From contig URCR01000049.1 of assembly GCA_900546325.1 (NCBI GenBank), forward strand, positions 1-22,384: 22,384 nucleotides of DNA, given 5' to 3'. The translations under genes were made by a program, and so were the position numbers. The notes under the pieces were generated by a model. The model was not told the origin of the DNA and ran no database searches. It saw only the letters and a program-made list of their open reading frames with translations. Position 1 is the stretch's first letter. Each line of letters starts with the position of its first letter. This document shows positions 1 through 6,591 of the stretch, piece after piece. The stretch is from an uncultured Lachnospiraceae bacterium. Lineage in GTDB: Bacteria; Bacillota; Clostridia; Lachnospirales; Lachnospiraceae.

Positions 1-1
1 C

Positions 2-274
2 CGCAAAGCGGCCGTTTCAAAACGCATTTGCGACCGCCGGAGAGCGCAAAATGCAGAAATTTCTAAAATCAAGCAGAAGTATTCTTTGCGCGTGGAAGAT
101 ATAGACCTGTTTCAAAAGGATGTGGAAATTGTGCGGGAGGGAGAAGTGGAAAGCTTGTCCAGACATTTCCGGTCTAAAATCGAAGAGGCAAGAAAGATCT
201 CCGGTGAGGCAGGCTCTGTCCAGTCTTTTTATGCAACAATAAAGGAAGAATTACAGCAGTTTGATAATGAATGA
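2..274 (+). pseudogene. Chimeric remnant: unknown gene end + jetC fragment + jetD tail
   Basis: The reading frame is open from the window edge to the TGA at 272-274, so the gene starts upstream. Codons for positions 2-100 give a basic, charged segment (it includes RKAAVSKRICDRRRAQNAEI) that I do not recognise. Positions 101-248 match jetC at 12730-12877 with about 14 differences in 148 by hand count, mostly synonymous transitions, in the same frame as jetC. At GGAAG (244-248) the match switches to the last codons of jetD (14578-14608), again in frame and using the same stop. The simplest reading is a second Wadjet operon that lost everything between jetC codon ~1224 and the jetD tail by a deletion at the 5-base microhomology GGAAG. 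It carries no Walker or Toprim motif and cannot work as Wadjet. Whether the fusion is translated is unknown. Confidence 0.85.
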
Positions 275-329
275 AAAATGAGTGTATAAGTCTGTAATAA
301 TACAGCTATGACTATGATAACGCTATTAT
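275..329 (+). repeat. Copy of the jetD 3' flank (left copy)
   Basis: After the shared stop codon, these 55 bases match 14609-14663 with two differences. Both copies contain the small inverted repeat CTGTA-ATAA-TACAG. Similarity ends exactly after ATAACGCTATTAT (317-329), which reads ATAACGCTGTTAT in the right copy; beyond it the two flanks are unrelated. The block therefore belongs to the ancestral Wadjet operon end, and 329/14663 marks a recombination or insertion boundary. Confidence 0.85.
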
Positions 330-357
330 GTCTATATGGTAAAAAAGCAAAAAGCCA

Positions 358-366
358 TGTTATAAT
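358..366 (+). promoter_or_regulatory. Candidate extended -10 promoter of the S41 lipoprotein gene
   Basis: TGTTATAAT fits an extended -10 element (TGnTATAAT), with TATAAT at 361-366. There is no good -35 box 17 bases upstream. A start near 373 would give a leader of about 75 bases before the ATG at 449. The rest of 330-448 is AT-rich with nothing else recognisable. Confidence 0.35.
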
Positions 367-448
367 AAAGTTAGGACAAATAATTTAAACAGTAATTCTC
401 GAGAAAAATGTTATTCTATGACTGAGAAAAAAGATTGTGGAGGAAGAA

Positions 449-1885
449 ATGGTGAGAACAAGTGTAAAAAAAGCAATATTGTGTTTGGGAGTCATGAGCC
501 TGCTTCTTTCAGGGTGTCGGACCGGTCAGTCGCAGTCTTCTTTGGAGAAACAGACGATAGATAGTAATACGCAAAAAGAGCGGAAGAATCAGGTAAAGGA
601 TGAAAAGGAAGTCTGGATTGAAAATCCGATTCCGAGGGAGGAAAAAACAGTTATTGGGGGAGAAGAGCAGATGAGTAACGCGGAGCGCGAAATTTACATA
701 AATACAATCTCTTCAAGCGAACCGCTGAATCTGACAACACAGCAGAAACTGGAGGATTTTGATTTCTTTTGGAATACGATACAAGATAAAGCTTACTGTC
801 TGGATGAATATTTTGAGAAACATGGGATAGATTTGGAAGAATATATTTTGAGCTTCCGTAAGAGAGTAGAAGAGAGTGAGAATGATTATGAATTTTGGGA
901 GGCTTTAAATGATTCGGCGCAGATGTGTACCGGATATTGGCACATAGGGTTAAATTCTCCGTATTGGTCAATGACAGCAGGATTAACATTGTCTGATGAG
1001 TCAGATACTATTAAATCAAAGGGCAAAGATAAAAAGAGTTCCATCTTAAAGTACTGGGATGTATTGTTATCACAAAATTCATATCAATACAAAAGCAGCA
1101 GACAACAGAGAATTCCGGCAGAACCAATGCCAGAATTGAAGATCATAGATGAAAAAACAGCAGTGATTACAATACCGACTTTCGCATACAATTCACAGCG
1201 GGAAGAGGCCGGAAAAACGTTGCTTGAGTATATGAAACAAGTATCAGATTATGAAAATATTATTTTAGATTTGCAAGGAAACCGAGGAGGAAACGATACA
1301 TTTGTGTATTATAATCTGATTGCTCCGAATATTGACGAAACTATAACAAAAGTCGGATTAAGATTTTTTAAAATGTCAAATGACATTATGGAGGCGAATC
1401 TGATTTCAAGGGTGGGGAGTGAACCGAAGAGGTATCGTATTGGATATGAAGAGGAGGTAGTATATGGCTCCGCTCCAATATCACAGCTGCCAGAAGAACT
1501 GCAGGTTGAAAATAGTGATTATGGAAATGCAGATTATTTCATAAGAAATGATAAAATAATTTTCCCAAGATTTAATCATAAGATTTTGAAAGGGAAAATA
1601 TGGGTGTTGACATACTCGGAAAACTATTCAGCAGCAGAAACATTTGTGTCGTTTTGTAAATCGACAGGGTTTGCTGTGCTAGTAGGGAAGCAAACAAAAG
1701 GAGATGGCGGAGGTGGACAGCCATTGTGGTTCAGCCTCCCAAATAGTAGATTAGAGGGTTCTGTCACAAGTTTGTGGAGACTGAATGAGGACGGAACAAA
1801 TAATATTGAGGAAGGCACAAAACCAGATATTGAATCCCCCAAGGGAGAAACACCTCTTGAGACTTGTATGAAAATGATAAAATGA
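449..1885 (+). CDS. S41 family peptidase-like lipoprotein
   Basis: A 478-residue predicted surface lipoprotein. The ATG at 449 is chosen over the in-frame GTG at 437 because GGAGG at 439-443 precedes it. The N-terminus has lysines (VRTSVKK), a hydrophobic stretch and a lipobox LLSGC with the lipidated Cys at residue 22. A Ser/Gln/Glu/Lys-rich linker follows. The C-terminal half carries the S41 fold: an IILDLQGNRGGND strand-turn near residue 280, then the nucleophile region YSAAE with Ser about 394, then VGKQTKGDGGGGQ. Relative to CtpA/Prc enzymes, the position of the catalytic Lys (GKG) appears to be Asp (GDG), closer to the S41B/tricorn-like branch, so a Ser-Lys dyad is not evident. The substrate is unknown. 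It stands alone, followed by the operator of the next gene. Confidence 0.8.
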   Translation: MVRTSVKKAILCLGVMSLLLSGCRTGQSQSSLEKQTIDSNTQKERKNQVKDEKEVWIENPIPREEKTVIGGEEQMSNAEREIYINTISSSEPLNLTTQQKLEDFDFFWNTIQDKAYCLDEYFEKHGIDLEEYILSFRKRVEESENDYEFWEALNDSAQMCTGYWHIGLNSPYWSMTAGLTLSDESDTIKSKGKDKKSSILKYWDVLLSQNSYQYKSSRQQRIPAEPMPELKIIDEKTAVITIPTFAYNSQREEAGKTLLEYMKQVSDYENIILDLQGNRGGNDTFVYYNLIAPNIDETITKVGLRFFKMSNDIMEANLISRVGSEPKRYRIGYEEEVVYGSAPISQLPEELQVENSDYGNADYFIRNDKIIFPRFNHKILKGKIWVLTYSENYSAAETFVSFCKSTGFAVLVGKQTKGDGGGGQPLWFSLPNSRLEGSVTSLWRLNEDGTNNIEEGTKPDIESPKGETPLETCMKMIK

Positions 1886-1908
1886 ACATGACATATAGTT
1901 GTCGTGTT
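1885..1908 (+). promoter_or_regulatory. Inverted-repeat operator upstream of the WYL regulator
   Basis: AACATGACA (1885-1893) and TGTCGTGTT (1900-1908) form 9-base arms with one mismatch around TATAGT. The palindrome begins at the last base of the lipoprotein stop codon and lies just upstream of a possible -10 TATGAT (1917-1922), covering the place of the -35 box. It lies 35 bp before the regulator start, so autoregulation by the downstream WYL protein is the natural inference. Confidence 0.6.
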
Positions 1909-1942
1909 TGATTTGATATGATGTAACTATGAGAGGTTCGCT

Positions 1943-2857
1943 ATGAAAATAGATAGGCTTATTGGAATACTTTCAGTATTGCTGCAGGAAGAAAAAATGA
2001 CAGCCCCAGAGCTTGCGGATAAATTCGAAGTATCGCGCAGAACCATTAACAGAGATATAGAAGATTTGTGCAAAGCGGGAATACCAATTACAACAACACA
2101 AGGATCTGGCGGCGGCATCCGTATTATGGATGGTTATAGGATGGATAGAACACTGCTGACATCCAAAGACATGCAGATGATTTTGGCAGGGCTGCGCAGT
2201 TTGGATAGTGTGAGCGGAAGTCATTATTATGGTCAACTCATGGAAAAAATAAAGGCGGGTTCGTCTGATTTTGTGAGCGGCAGGGATTCCATTTTAATTG
2301 ATTTATCCTCGTGGTATAAGGATACTTTGGCACCAAAGATAGAGTTGATTCAGAATGCTGTAGAAGAAAGAAATCTGCTGACCTTTCAATATTATGCACC
2401 AAAAGGAAACAGTAAAAGAAGCATTGAACCATATTATCTGGTATTTAAATGGTCGTCCTGGTATGTGTGGGGATGGTGTACAGAGAAAAAGGATTTTCGA
2501 TTATTTAAACTAAACCGGATGGATGCATTGTTGAAAGAATGTGTCACTTTTATGCCAAGAGAAGTACCAATGCCGAATTTGTCTGACGAAAAAATATTTC
2601 CCGGTGGAATCAAGGTCAAAGCACTGTTTACCGAAGATTCGCAGTGGAGACTGGTAGAAGAATTTGGCATTCATTGTTTTACAGAAAATAAAGATGGAAC
2701 TTTACTATTTACGGCAGATTATACAGAAAAGGAAAATCTGCTCAGCTGGCTTCTGACTTTTGGGGACAAGGTGAAAGTATTGGAACCTGTATGGGTACAG
2801 GAAGAACTGATTTGTATTGCAAAAAAGATCATAAAAGCGCACGGTGCGGAGAATTAG
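1943..2857 (+). CDS. HTH-WYL domain transcriptional regulator (YafY-like)
   Basis: A 304-residue cytoplasmic DNA-binding regulator. Residues 1-60 are a DeoR-type winged helix-turn-helix (ELADKFEVSRRTINRDIEDL, then the wing TTQGSGGGIRI). Residues ~135-205 are a WYL domain, with SIEPYYLVFKWSSWYVWGWC and the basic FRLFKLNRM segment expected to bind a ligand or nucleic acid. The rest resembles the WCX extension. GAGAGG at 1931-1936 is the ribosome binding site. In this family the regulator usually controls its own promoter and an adjacent small gene; here the next gene is the damaged MmcQ-like ORF 22 bp downstream. WYL regulators also occur in phage-defence loci (BrxR, CapW), but the distance to Wadjet and the neighbours argue against that role here. 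Confidence 0.88.
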   Translation: MKIDRLIGILSVLLQEEKMTAPELADKFEVSRRTINRDIEDLCKAGIPITTTQGSGGGIRIMDGYRMDRTLLTSKDMQMILAGLRSLDSVSGSHYYGQLMEKIKAGSSDFVSGRDSILIDLSSWYKDTLAPKIELIQNAVEERNLLTFQYYAPKGNSKRSIEPYYLVFKWSSWYVWGWCTEKKDFRLFKLNRMDALLKECVTFMPREVPMPNLSDEKIFPGGIKVKALFTEDSQWRLVEEFGIHCFTENKDGTLLFTADYTEKENLLSWLLTFGDKVKVLEPVWVQEELICIAKKIIKAHGAEN

Positions 2858-2879
2858 TGATGAAAATGGAGGAGGCAAT

Positions 2880-3014
2880 ATGAGGTATGTGTGGCTGGAT
2901 CAATATCTGATTGGGAAAGCAGGTGTGACAAAAGAGTTACTGGATAAATCATATCATCTGGTGCTTAGCGGATTCAGCAAAAAGAAACAGAAAGAAATTT
3001 TAGGAAATCTATAA
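2880..3014 (+). pseudogene. MmcQ/YjbR family gene with internal deletion (44 codons left)
   Basis: A good site GGAGGAGG (2868-2875) precedes ATG 2880, and the frame runs 44 codons to TAA at 3012. The first ~18 residues (MRYVWLDQYLIGKAGVTK) look like the start of MmcQ/YjbR (CyaY-like fold) proteins. The last ~26 (ELLDKSYHLVLSGFSKKKQK and on) look like their C-terminus, which normally follows about 75 residues later. The middle, including the core of the fold, is missing with the frame kept. I therefore read it as a deletion remnant; a genuinely small protein is the alternative. Family assignment is from memory of the two ends only. Confidence 0.55.
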
Positions 3015-3034
3015 AGGATTAGGAGATGATTCGG

Positions 3035-3673
3035 ATGGCTTTTGATTATAAAAAAGAATATAAAGAGTTTTATATGCCGAAGAAGAAACCGGAACTGGTG
3101 GAAGTGCCGGAGATGAAATTTATTGCAGTGAGGGGAAAAGGAAACCCTAATGAGGAGGATGGTGCATACCAAAAAGCCATAGGTCTGTTGTATGGGATTG
3201 CTTTTACTATCAAGATGAGTAAAAAGGGAGATCATAAAATGGATGGATATTTTGATTATGTAGTGCCGCCGCTGGAAGGATTCTGGTGGCAGGAAGGTGC
3301 TATGGGCGTGGATTACAGCCGAAAAGAGGATTTTTGCTGGATATCACTAATCAGGCTGCCGGATTTTGTAACGGAGGGGGACTTTCAGTGGGCTGTCGAT
3401 GAAGCACAAAGAAAGAAAAAACAGGATTATTCAAAGGTAGAATTTTTAACAATTTCCGAAGGCTTATGTGTACAGTGTATGCACATAGGAGCATATGATG
3501 ATGAACCTGCAACGATTGCGGTTATGGATCAGTTTATCAGGGAACAAGGTTACGAAAATGACTTTTCAGAGACGAGAATGCACCATGAGATTTACTTGTC
3601 AGATGCAAGGCGTGTCGCTCCAGAGAAGTTAAAGACTGTCATAAGACATCCGATTAAAAAGATAGGAAAGTAA
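3035..3673 (+). CDS. GyrI-like small-molecule-binding domain protein
   Basis: A 212-residue cytoplasmic protein. ATG 3035 is chosen because AGGAG (3021-3025) is 9 bases upstream; the in-frame ATG at 3026 would touch the ribosome binding site. The sequence fits GyrI-like/SOUL-type ligand-binding proteins of Firmicutes: MAFDYKKEYKEFYMPKKKPE at the start, EVPEMKFIAVRGKGNPNE, a GYFDYVVPPLEGFWW segment, and CVQCMHIGAYDDEPATIAVM. These stand-alone domains share the fold that binds hydrophobic drugs in BmrR-type and Rob-type regulators. There is no DNA-binding domain, signal peptide or membrane segment. It lies 20 bp after the MmcQ remnant and may be co-transcribed from the WYL promoter. The next gene carries a related effector domain, suggesting a shared response to small hydrophobic molecules. 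Confidence 0.75.
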   Translation: MAFDYKKEYKEFYMPKKKPELVEVPEMKFIAVRGKGNPNEEDGAYQKAIGLLYGIAFTIKMSKKGDHKMDGYFDYVVPPLEGFWWQEGAMGVDYSRKEDFCWISLIRLPDFVTEGDFQWAVDEAQRKKKQDYSKVEFLTISEGLCVQCMHIGAYDDEPATIAVMDQFIREQGYENDFSETRMHHEIYLSDARRVAPEKLKTVIRHPIKKIGK

Positions 3674-3767
3674 ACAAAAAGAACAAATCAAGGCAAGAAT
3701 AGTCGGGAAAATGATTCTCCGGGCTGATAGGATATAGGTACAGCGAAGCGAAAGAGGTGAAATAAGC

Positions 3768-4625
3768 ATGGATTGGGTGGATGCAATAAGTAAAGCAATT
3801 CAGTATATCGAGGAACATATCACAGAGGAACTGACAGCAGACAGAATTTCAGAAAATATAAACATTTCTTCCTTTTATTTTCAGAAAGGATTTGCTATGC
3901 TTTGCGGGTTTACGATTGTGGAATATATCAGGAACCGCAGACTTGCATTAGCTGGCAATGATCTCGCTACAGGTGAGGAGAAAATTATAGATATTGCAAT
4001 GAAATATGGATATGATTCTCCAGATAGTTTTACAAGAGCATTTACAAGGTTTCATGGGGTGACACCGACAGTAGCCAGAAAAGAACAGGTGATGCTGAAA
4101 TCTTTTGCACCGCTGAAGGTAAAACTGTCATTAGAAGGAGGATATATCATGGATTACAGAATTGTAAAAAAAGAAGCTTTTACCGTGCTTGCAAGTACAA
4201 GAGAATTTTCTTATGAAGGTGCAAAGGATGTAGTGCCGCAGTTTTGGCAGGAACATTATCAGGCGGGAAAAGGAAAAGTTGTTATGGGAGTATATGGTAT
4301 CAATATTGACCTGAACATGGGGCATGATACTTTTGAGTATCTGATTGCAGATCCGTATAATCCAGTCAAGGAAGTTCCAGAAGGATTTATAGTGAAAACG
4401 ATTCCAGAATTTACATGGGCGGTATTTCCTTGCAAAGGTGCTATGCCATATGCATTACAGGATGTAAACATAAAGATTTTTACAGAATGGCTTCCAGCGC
4501 TTAAAGAATATGAATTTGCTGCTGGGTATTGCGTAGAATATTATGAGGATGCATCTAAATATCCAAAGGGAACACAGGACGAAAATTATTATTGTGAAAT
4601 CTGGATTCCTGTGAAGAAAAAATAA
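3768..4625 (+). CDS. AraC family regulator with GyrI-like effector domain
   Basis: A 285-residue one-component regulator. Residues ~5-108 hold the two helix-turn-helix units of the AraC/XylS family, placed at the N-terminus as in Rob: first ADRISENINISSFYFQKGFA, then IIDIAMKYGYDSPDSFTRAF followed by FHGVTP. Residues ~127-285 are a GyrI-like effector domain (IVKKEAFTVLAS; FTWAVFPCKGAMPYALQDV). The start has GAGGTGA about 8 bases upstream. The family typically activates drug or stress genes on binding hydrophobic compounds; the target here is not visible. The 94-bp upstream gap (3674-3767) holds no convincing promoter. It ends at a strong terminator that separates it from the mobile debris downstream. 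Confidence 0.88.
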   Translation: MDWVDAISKAIQYIEEHITEELTADRISENINISSFYFQKGFAMLCGFTIVEYIRNRRLALAGNDLATGEEKIIDIAMKYGYDSPDSFTRAFTRFHGVTPTVARKEQVMLKSFAPLKVKLSLEGGYIMDYRIVKKEAFTVLASTREFSYEGAKDVVPQFWQEHYQAGKGKVVMGVYGINIDLNMGHDTFEYLIADPYNPVKEVPEGFIVKTIPEFTWAVFPCKGAMPYALQDVNIKIFTEWLPALKEYEFAAGYCVEYYEDASKYPKGTQDENYYCEIWIPVKKK

Positions 4626-4644
4626 ATAGCGTAAGTAAAAGGAT

Positions 4645-4694
4645 CCTGCAAGGATCTCTAAGATATAGAGACTTTGCAGGTTTTATATATTTTT
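4645..4694 (+). terminator. Rho-independent terminator after the AraC gene
   Basis: CCTGCAA (4645-4651) pairs with TTGCAGG (4674-4680), with an inner stem TCTCTA/TAGAGA. The tail TTTTATATATTTTT follows at 4681-4694. It closes the chromosomal gene block. Confidence 0.9.
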
Positions 4695-4727
4695 GCAAAA
4701 AAGGTTAAAAATCCGTTTATTTCTTTT

Positions 4728-4931
4728 GCCCGTTGATGCAATGGAAAAAGTACGTTATATTGTCGTTCTAAGGATAACAGATGAACATTCATTCCGAACA
4801 CCCCGGAAGAATGGCAGGATAGATTCAATACTTTTTCTATTTATCAGGTGCTTTCACAGATTATTGAACTCTGAGGGTTGAATGTACAGACCGATGTGGA
4901 AGCTAAAAAAACTTCGTCCGACAGACCGTGA
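4728..4931 (+). pseudogene. Phage tail assembly chaperone remnant
   Basis: No frame is open throughout, but joining frames gives a recognisable phage-type stretch: PVDAMEKVRYIVV and ITDEHSF in one frame to about 4800, then TPEEWQDRFNTFSIYQVLSQ IIEL in the next frame, then a TGA at 4872-4874, then GLNVQTDVEAKKTSSDRP to TGA 4929-4931. In proteins of this kind I recall Trp at the TGA position (LWGLN), so TGG to TGA is the likely mutation. At least one frameshift and one nonsense mutation are present and the 5' part is absent. The family call rests on memory of Firmicutes prophage tail chaperones encoded before the tape measure. No other tail gene is nearby, so this is an orphan scrap. Confidence 0.5.
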
Positions 4932-4932
4932 A

Positions 4933-5097
4933 ATGACAACACCGTTGTTTCTTCTCCGATGCGTGCAATTAGGCTTATCGATGGCAGATTTGGAACGGTT
5001 GTCGATAAGCCTTATCAATGATATGTATGCGGAGAGCAGAAATGATGATTGTAAGTATGCACAGATTGCCACACAGGAGAATTCTGATAAATTTTAA
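4933..5097 (+). pseudogene. Small phage ORF linked to the tail chaperone (54 aa)
   Basis: An open frame from ATG 4933 to TAA 5095-5097 (it can be read further upstream to 4882). The product starts MTTPLFLLRCVQLGLSMADL and ends ATQENSDKF. I recall similar short ORFs directly after Firmicutes phage tail chaperones, where the frame can be reached by ribosomal frameshifting. Here it overlaps the chaperone end, and a run of seven A lies in the overlap (about 4905-4911). With no phage partners it is best treated as part of the same orphan remnant, though this piece is not itself interrupted. There is no membrane segment. Confidence 0.45.
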
Positions 5098-5107
5098 TTT
5101 TGAAAAA

Positions 5108-5136
5108 CATCCGCAAAACAATCAAAAATGCGGATG
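5108..5136 (+). promoter_or_regulatory. Perfect inverted repeat before abiEi (probable operator)
   Basis: CATCCGCA (5108-5115) and TGCGGATG (5129-5136) are perfect 8-base arms around a 13-base A-rich spacer. They lie 27 bp before the abiEi start. AbiEi antitoxins are known to repress their own operon by binding inverted repeats upstream, so this is a probable relic operator. It could also fold as an RNA hairpin. Confidence 0.5.
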
Positions 5137-5162
5137 AATTTCTAAATAAGGAGGCAGAAGTA

Positions 5163-5703
5163 ATGAAAACACGTGCGGAATGTCTTGAAGAATATGGATC
5201 AGATTATTTTATTGAGAAAAAAATAGAAGAAGGTGAACTGTTCAAAGTTGGCAAAGGAATATATTCAGAGAAGAAATATGTTCCGGAAATTGCAATGTTC
5301 GTATACAAATATCCGAATGTGGTTGTAACGATGAAAAGTGCTTTTTACTTTCACGGATTAACGGACGTGATACCGGATGAATGTGATTTGGCAACAACTC
5401 GTGATGCTACGAAAATCAAAAATGAAAGAGTGAAGCAGTATTTTATTCCAGATGACTTTTTCGAGGAAGGAATTGAAACTGCTGATTATAAAGGGTATGA
5501 TATTCGGATTTATAACAAAGAACGTATGCTGATTGAACTTGTGCGATATAAAAGCAAGTTGCCTTTTGATTATTATAAGGAAATTAAAAAGAAATTATCG
5601 TAAATTACTTCCAAGATTGGATATACAAAAAATTCAGGATTATGCGTTGATGGCACCAAAGAGTAATAAAGTGCTTGAAATTTTACAGATGGAGGTACTT
5701 TAA
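5163..5703 (+). pseudogene. abiEi: AbiEi family antitoxin, C-terminal frameshift
   Basis: The start ATG 5163 follows AAGGAGG (5148-5154) by 8 bases. The product opens MKTRAECLEEYGSDYFIEKK with a winged-helix-like N-terminus (FKVGKGIYSEKK), then AFYFHGLTDVIPDE and VKQYFIPDDFF, which fit the AbiEi family: the antitoxin and autorepressor of type IV AbiE systems. In frame it stops at 5603 after KKKLS. One base later in phase the expected end continues: NYRKLLPRLDIQKIQDYALM and on to TAA 5701-5703, two bases before abiEii. An extra A in the A-rich stretch 5586-5594 explains the shift. The lost part is about 36 residues of the C-terminal domain. The N-terminal DNA-binding part would still be made. 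Confidence 0.8.
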
Positions 5704-5705
5704 AG

Positions 5706-6441
5706 ATGAACTTGGAGAAGATGGCAGAGAAATATAGGGATGCCGGTTATTCAGAACGAAATGCAGATGCACGTGTGTGTCAGGATATTGTGCTTAAGGC
5801 AATTGCACGAAGTAATTTGGGAAGAAATGTGACCATAAAAGGTGGTGTCGTCATGCGTAGCATTACTGGGAATGTGAGACGCGCTATGGAAGACCTGGAT
5901 TTGGATTTTATCAAGTATTCATTGGAAGATGAATCCATCCGATATTTTATTTCAAAATTGAATTGCCTTGAAGGAATTAGAATTGAGATTAAAGGCAACA
6001 AAATTGAGCAACTTTCTCAACAGGAGTATAGCGGAAAACGTGTATATATTATCATCAAAGATGATGAAGGGAATGTCATCGAGAGTAAAATAGACTTGGG
6101 TGTACATGCAAATATGAACATAGAGCAAGATACATATTGCTTTGATGTTTGTATGGATGATGAGGGAGCAAGTCTGTTGATTAATTCCTGTGAGCAGATT
6201 TTGATGGGGATATTATTACAAATCTGCCATACAAGTATGCACTGCAGTTTGTGGACCAAAGGCGTTTCGGGACATTTTACAGAAACAGTCCACCATGCTG
6301 ATTTGTGAAAGCCAAACAATCTGCATTGAGGATTTAAATGTAAAAGGAATGATCCGTAATCATAAGCTGGCACAGCATATCGATTCTGCATCGTGGAATA
6401 AGTTTTTATCATTATTTGTACTTTGCCGTACTGAAAGATAG
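5706..6441 (+). pseudogene. abiEii: AbiEii family nucleotidyltransferase toxin, frameshifted
   Basis: GGAGG at 5691-5695 precedes ATG 5706. Residues 45-68 hold the nucleotidyltransferase core: KGGVVMRSITG followed by EDLDLDF with acidic residues D63/D65, and a third Asp at about 130 (SKIDLGVHAN). The family transfers nucleotides to targets such as tRNA and gives abortive infection. After NSCEQI (residue ~164) the frame departs from the family and stops at 6308. A family-like end is found in another frame: AFRDILQK, then ICIEDLNVKGMIRNHKLAQH and on to TAG 6439-6441. A lost T in the CGTTTCGG stretch (about 6263-6267) joins VDQRR to FRDILQK; a further change lies between ~6200 and 6215. The C-terminal helical domain is thus lost, and the toxin is probably inactive even though the catalytic motifs remain. 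Confidence 0.8.
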
Positions 6442-6500
6442 TATTTAGCCACTGAAGTTCTTGGAAATATTGCAAAAAATAAAAAATCTTCTTGATTTCC

Positions 6501-6529
6501 TTGTATATTTTTATAGCCCATGCTATTCT
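6501..6529 (+). promoter_or_regulatory. Candidate promoter of the Wadjet operon
   Basis: TTGTAT (6501-6506) and TATTCT (6524-6529) are separated by 17 bases, in the AT-rich gap between the AbiE remnant and jetA. A start near 6536 would give a leader of about 56 bases. The match is moderate and no operator palindrome was seen. Confidence 0.35.
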
Positions 6530-6591
6530 TAACAAAGAAAAACAACAAGAAAATTTTGTTAACAATACACATACAAAAGGGATATGATCAA

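Noticed and set aside
86..274. Independent 62-residue gene starting at TTG 86
   Set aside because: No ribosome binding site precedes it and the frame is open to the window edge. The content is explained by jetC and jetD fragments.
1943..2857. WYL regulator as controller of the Wadjet operon (BrxR/CapW-like)
   Set aside because: It lies 3.7 kb upstream with its own operator and several unrelated genes and a strong terminator in between; no copy of its palindrome was seen near jetA.
5100..5162. Longer AbiEi N-terminus from TTG 5100
   Set aside because: AAGGAGG at 5148-5154 fits ATG 5163, and the extra codons overlap the inverted repeat that is better explained as an operator.
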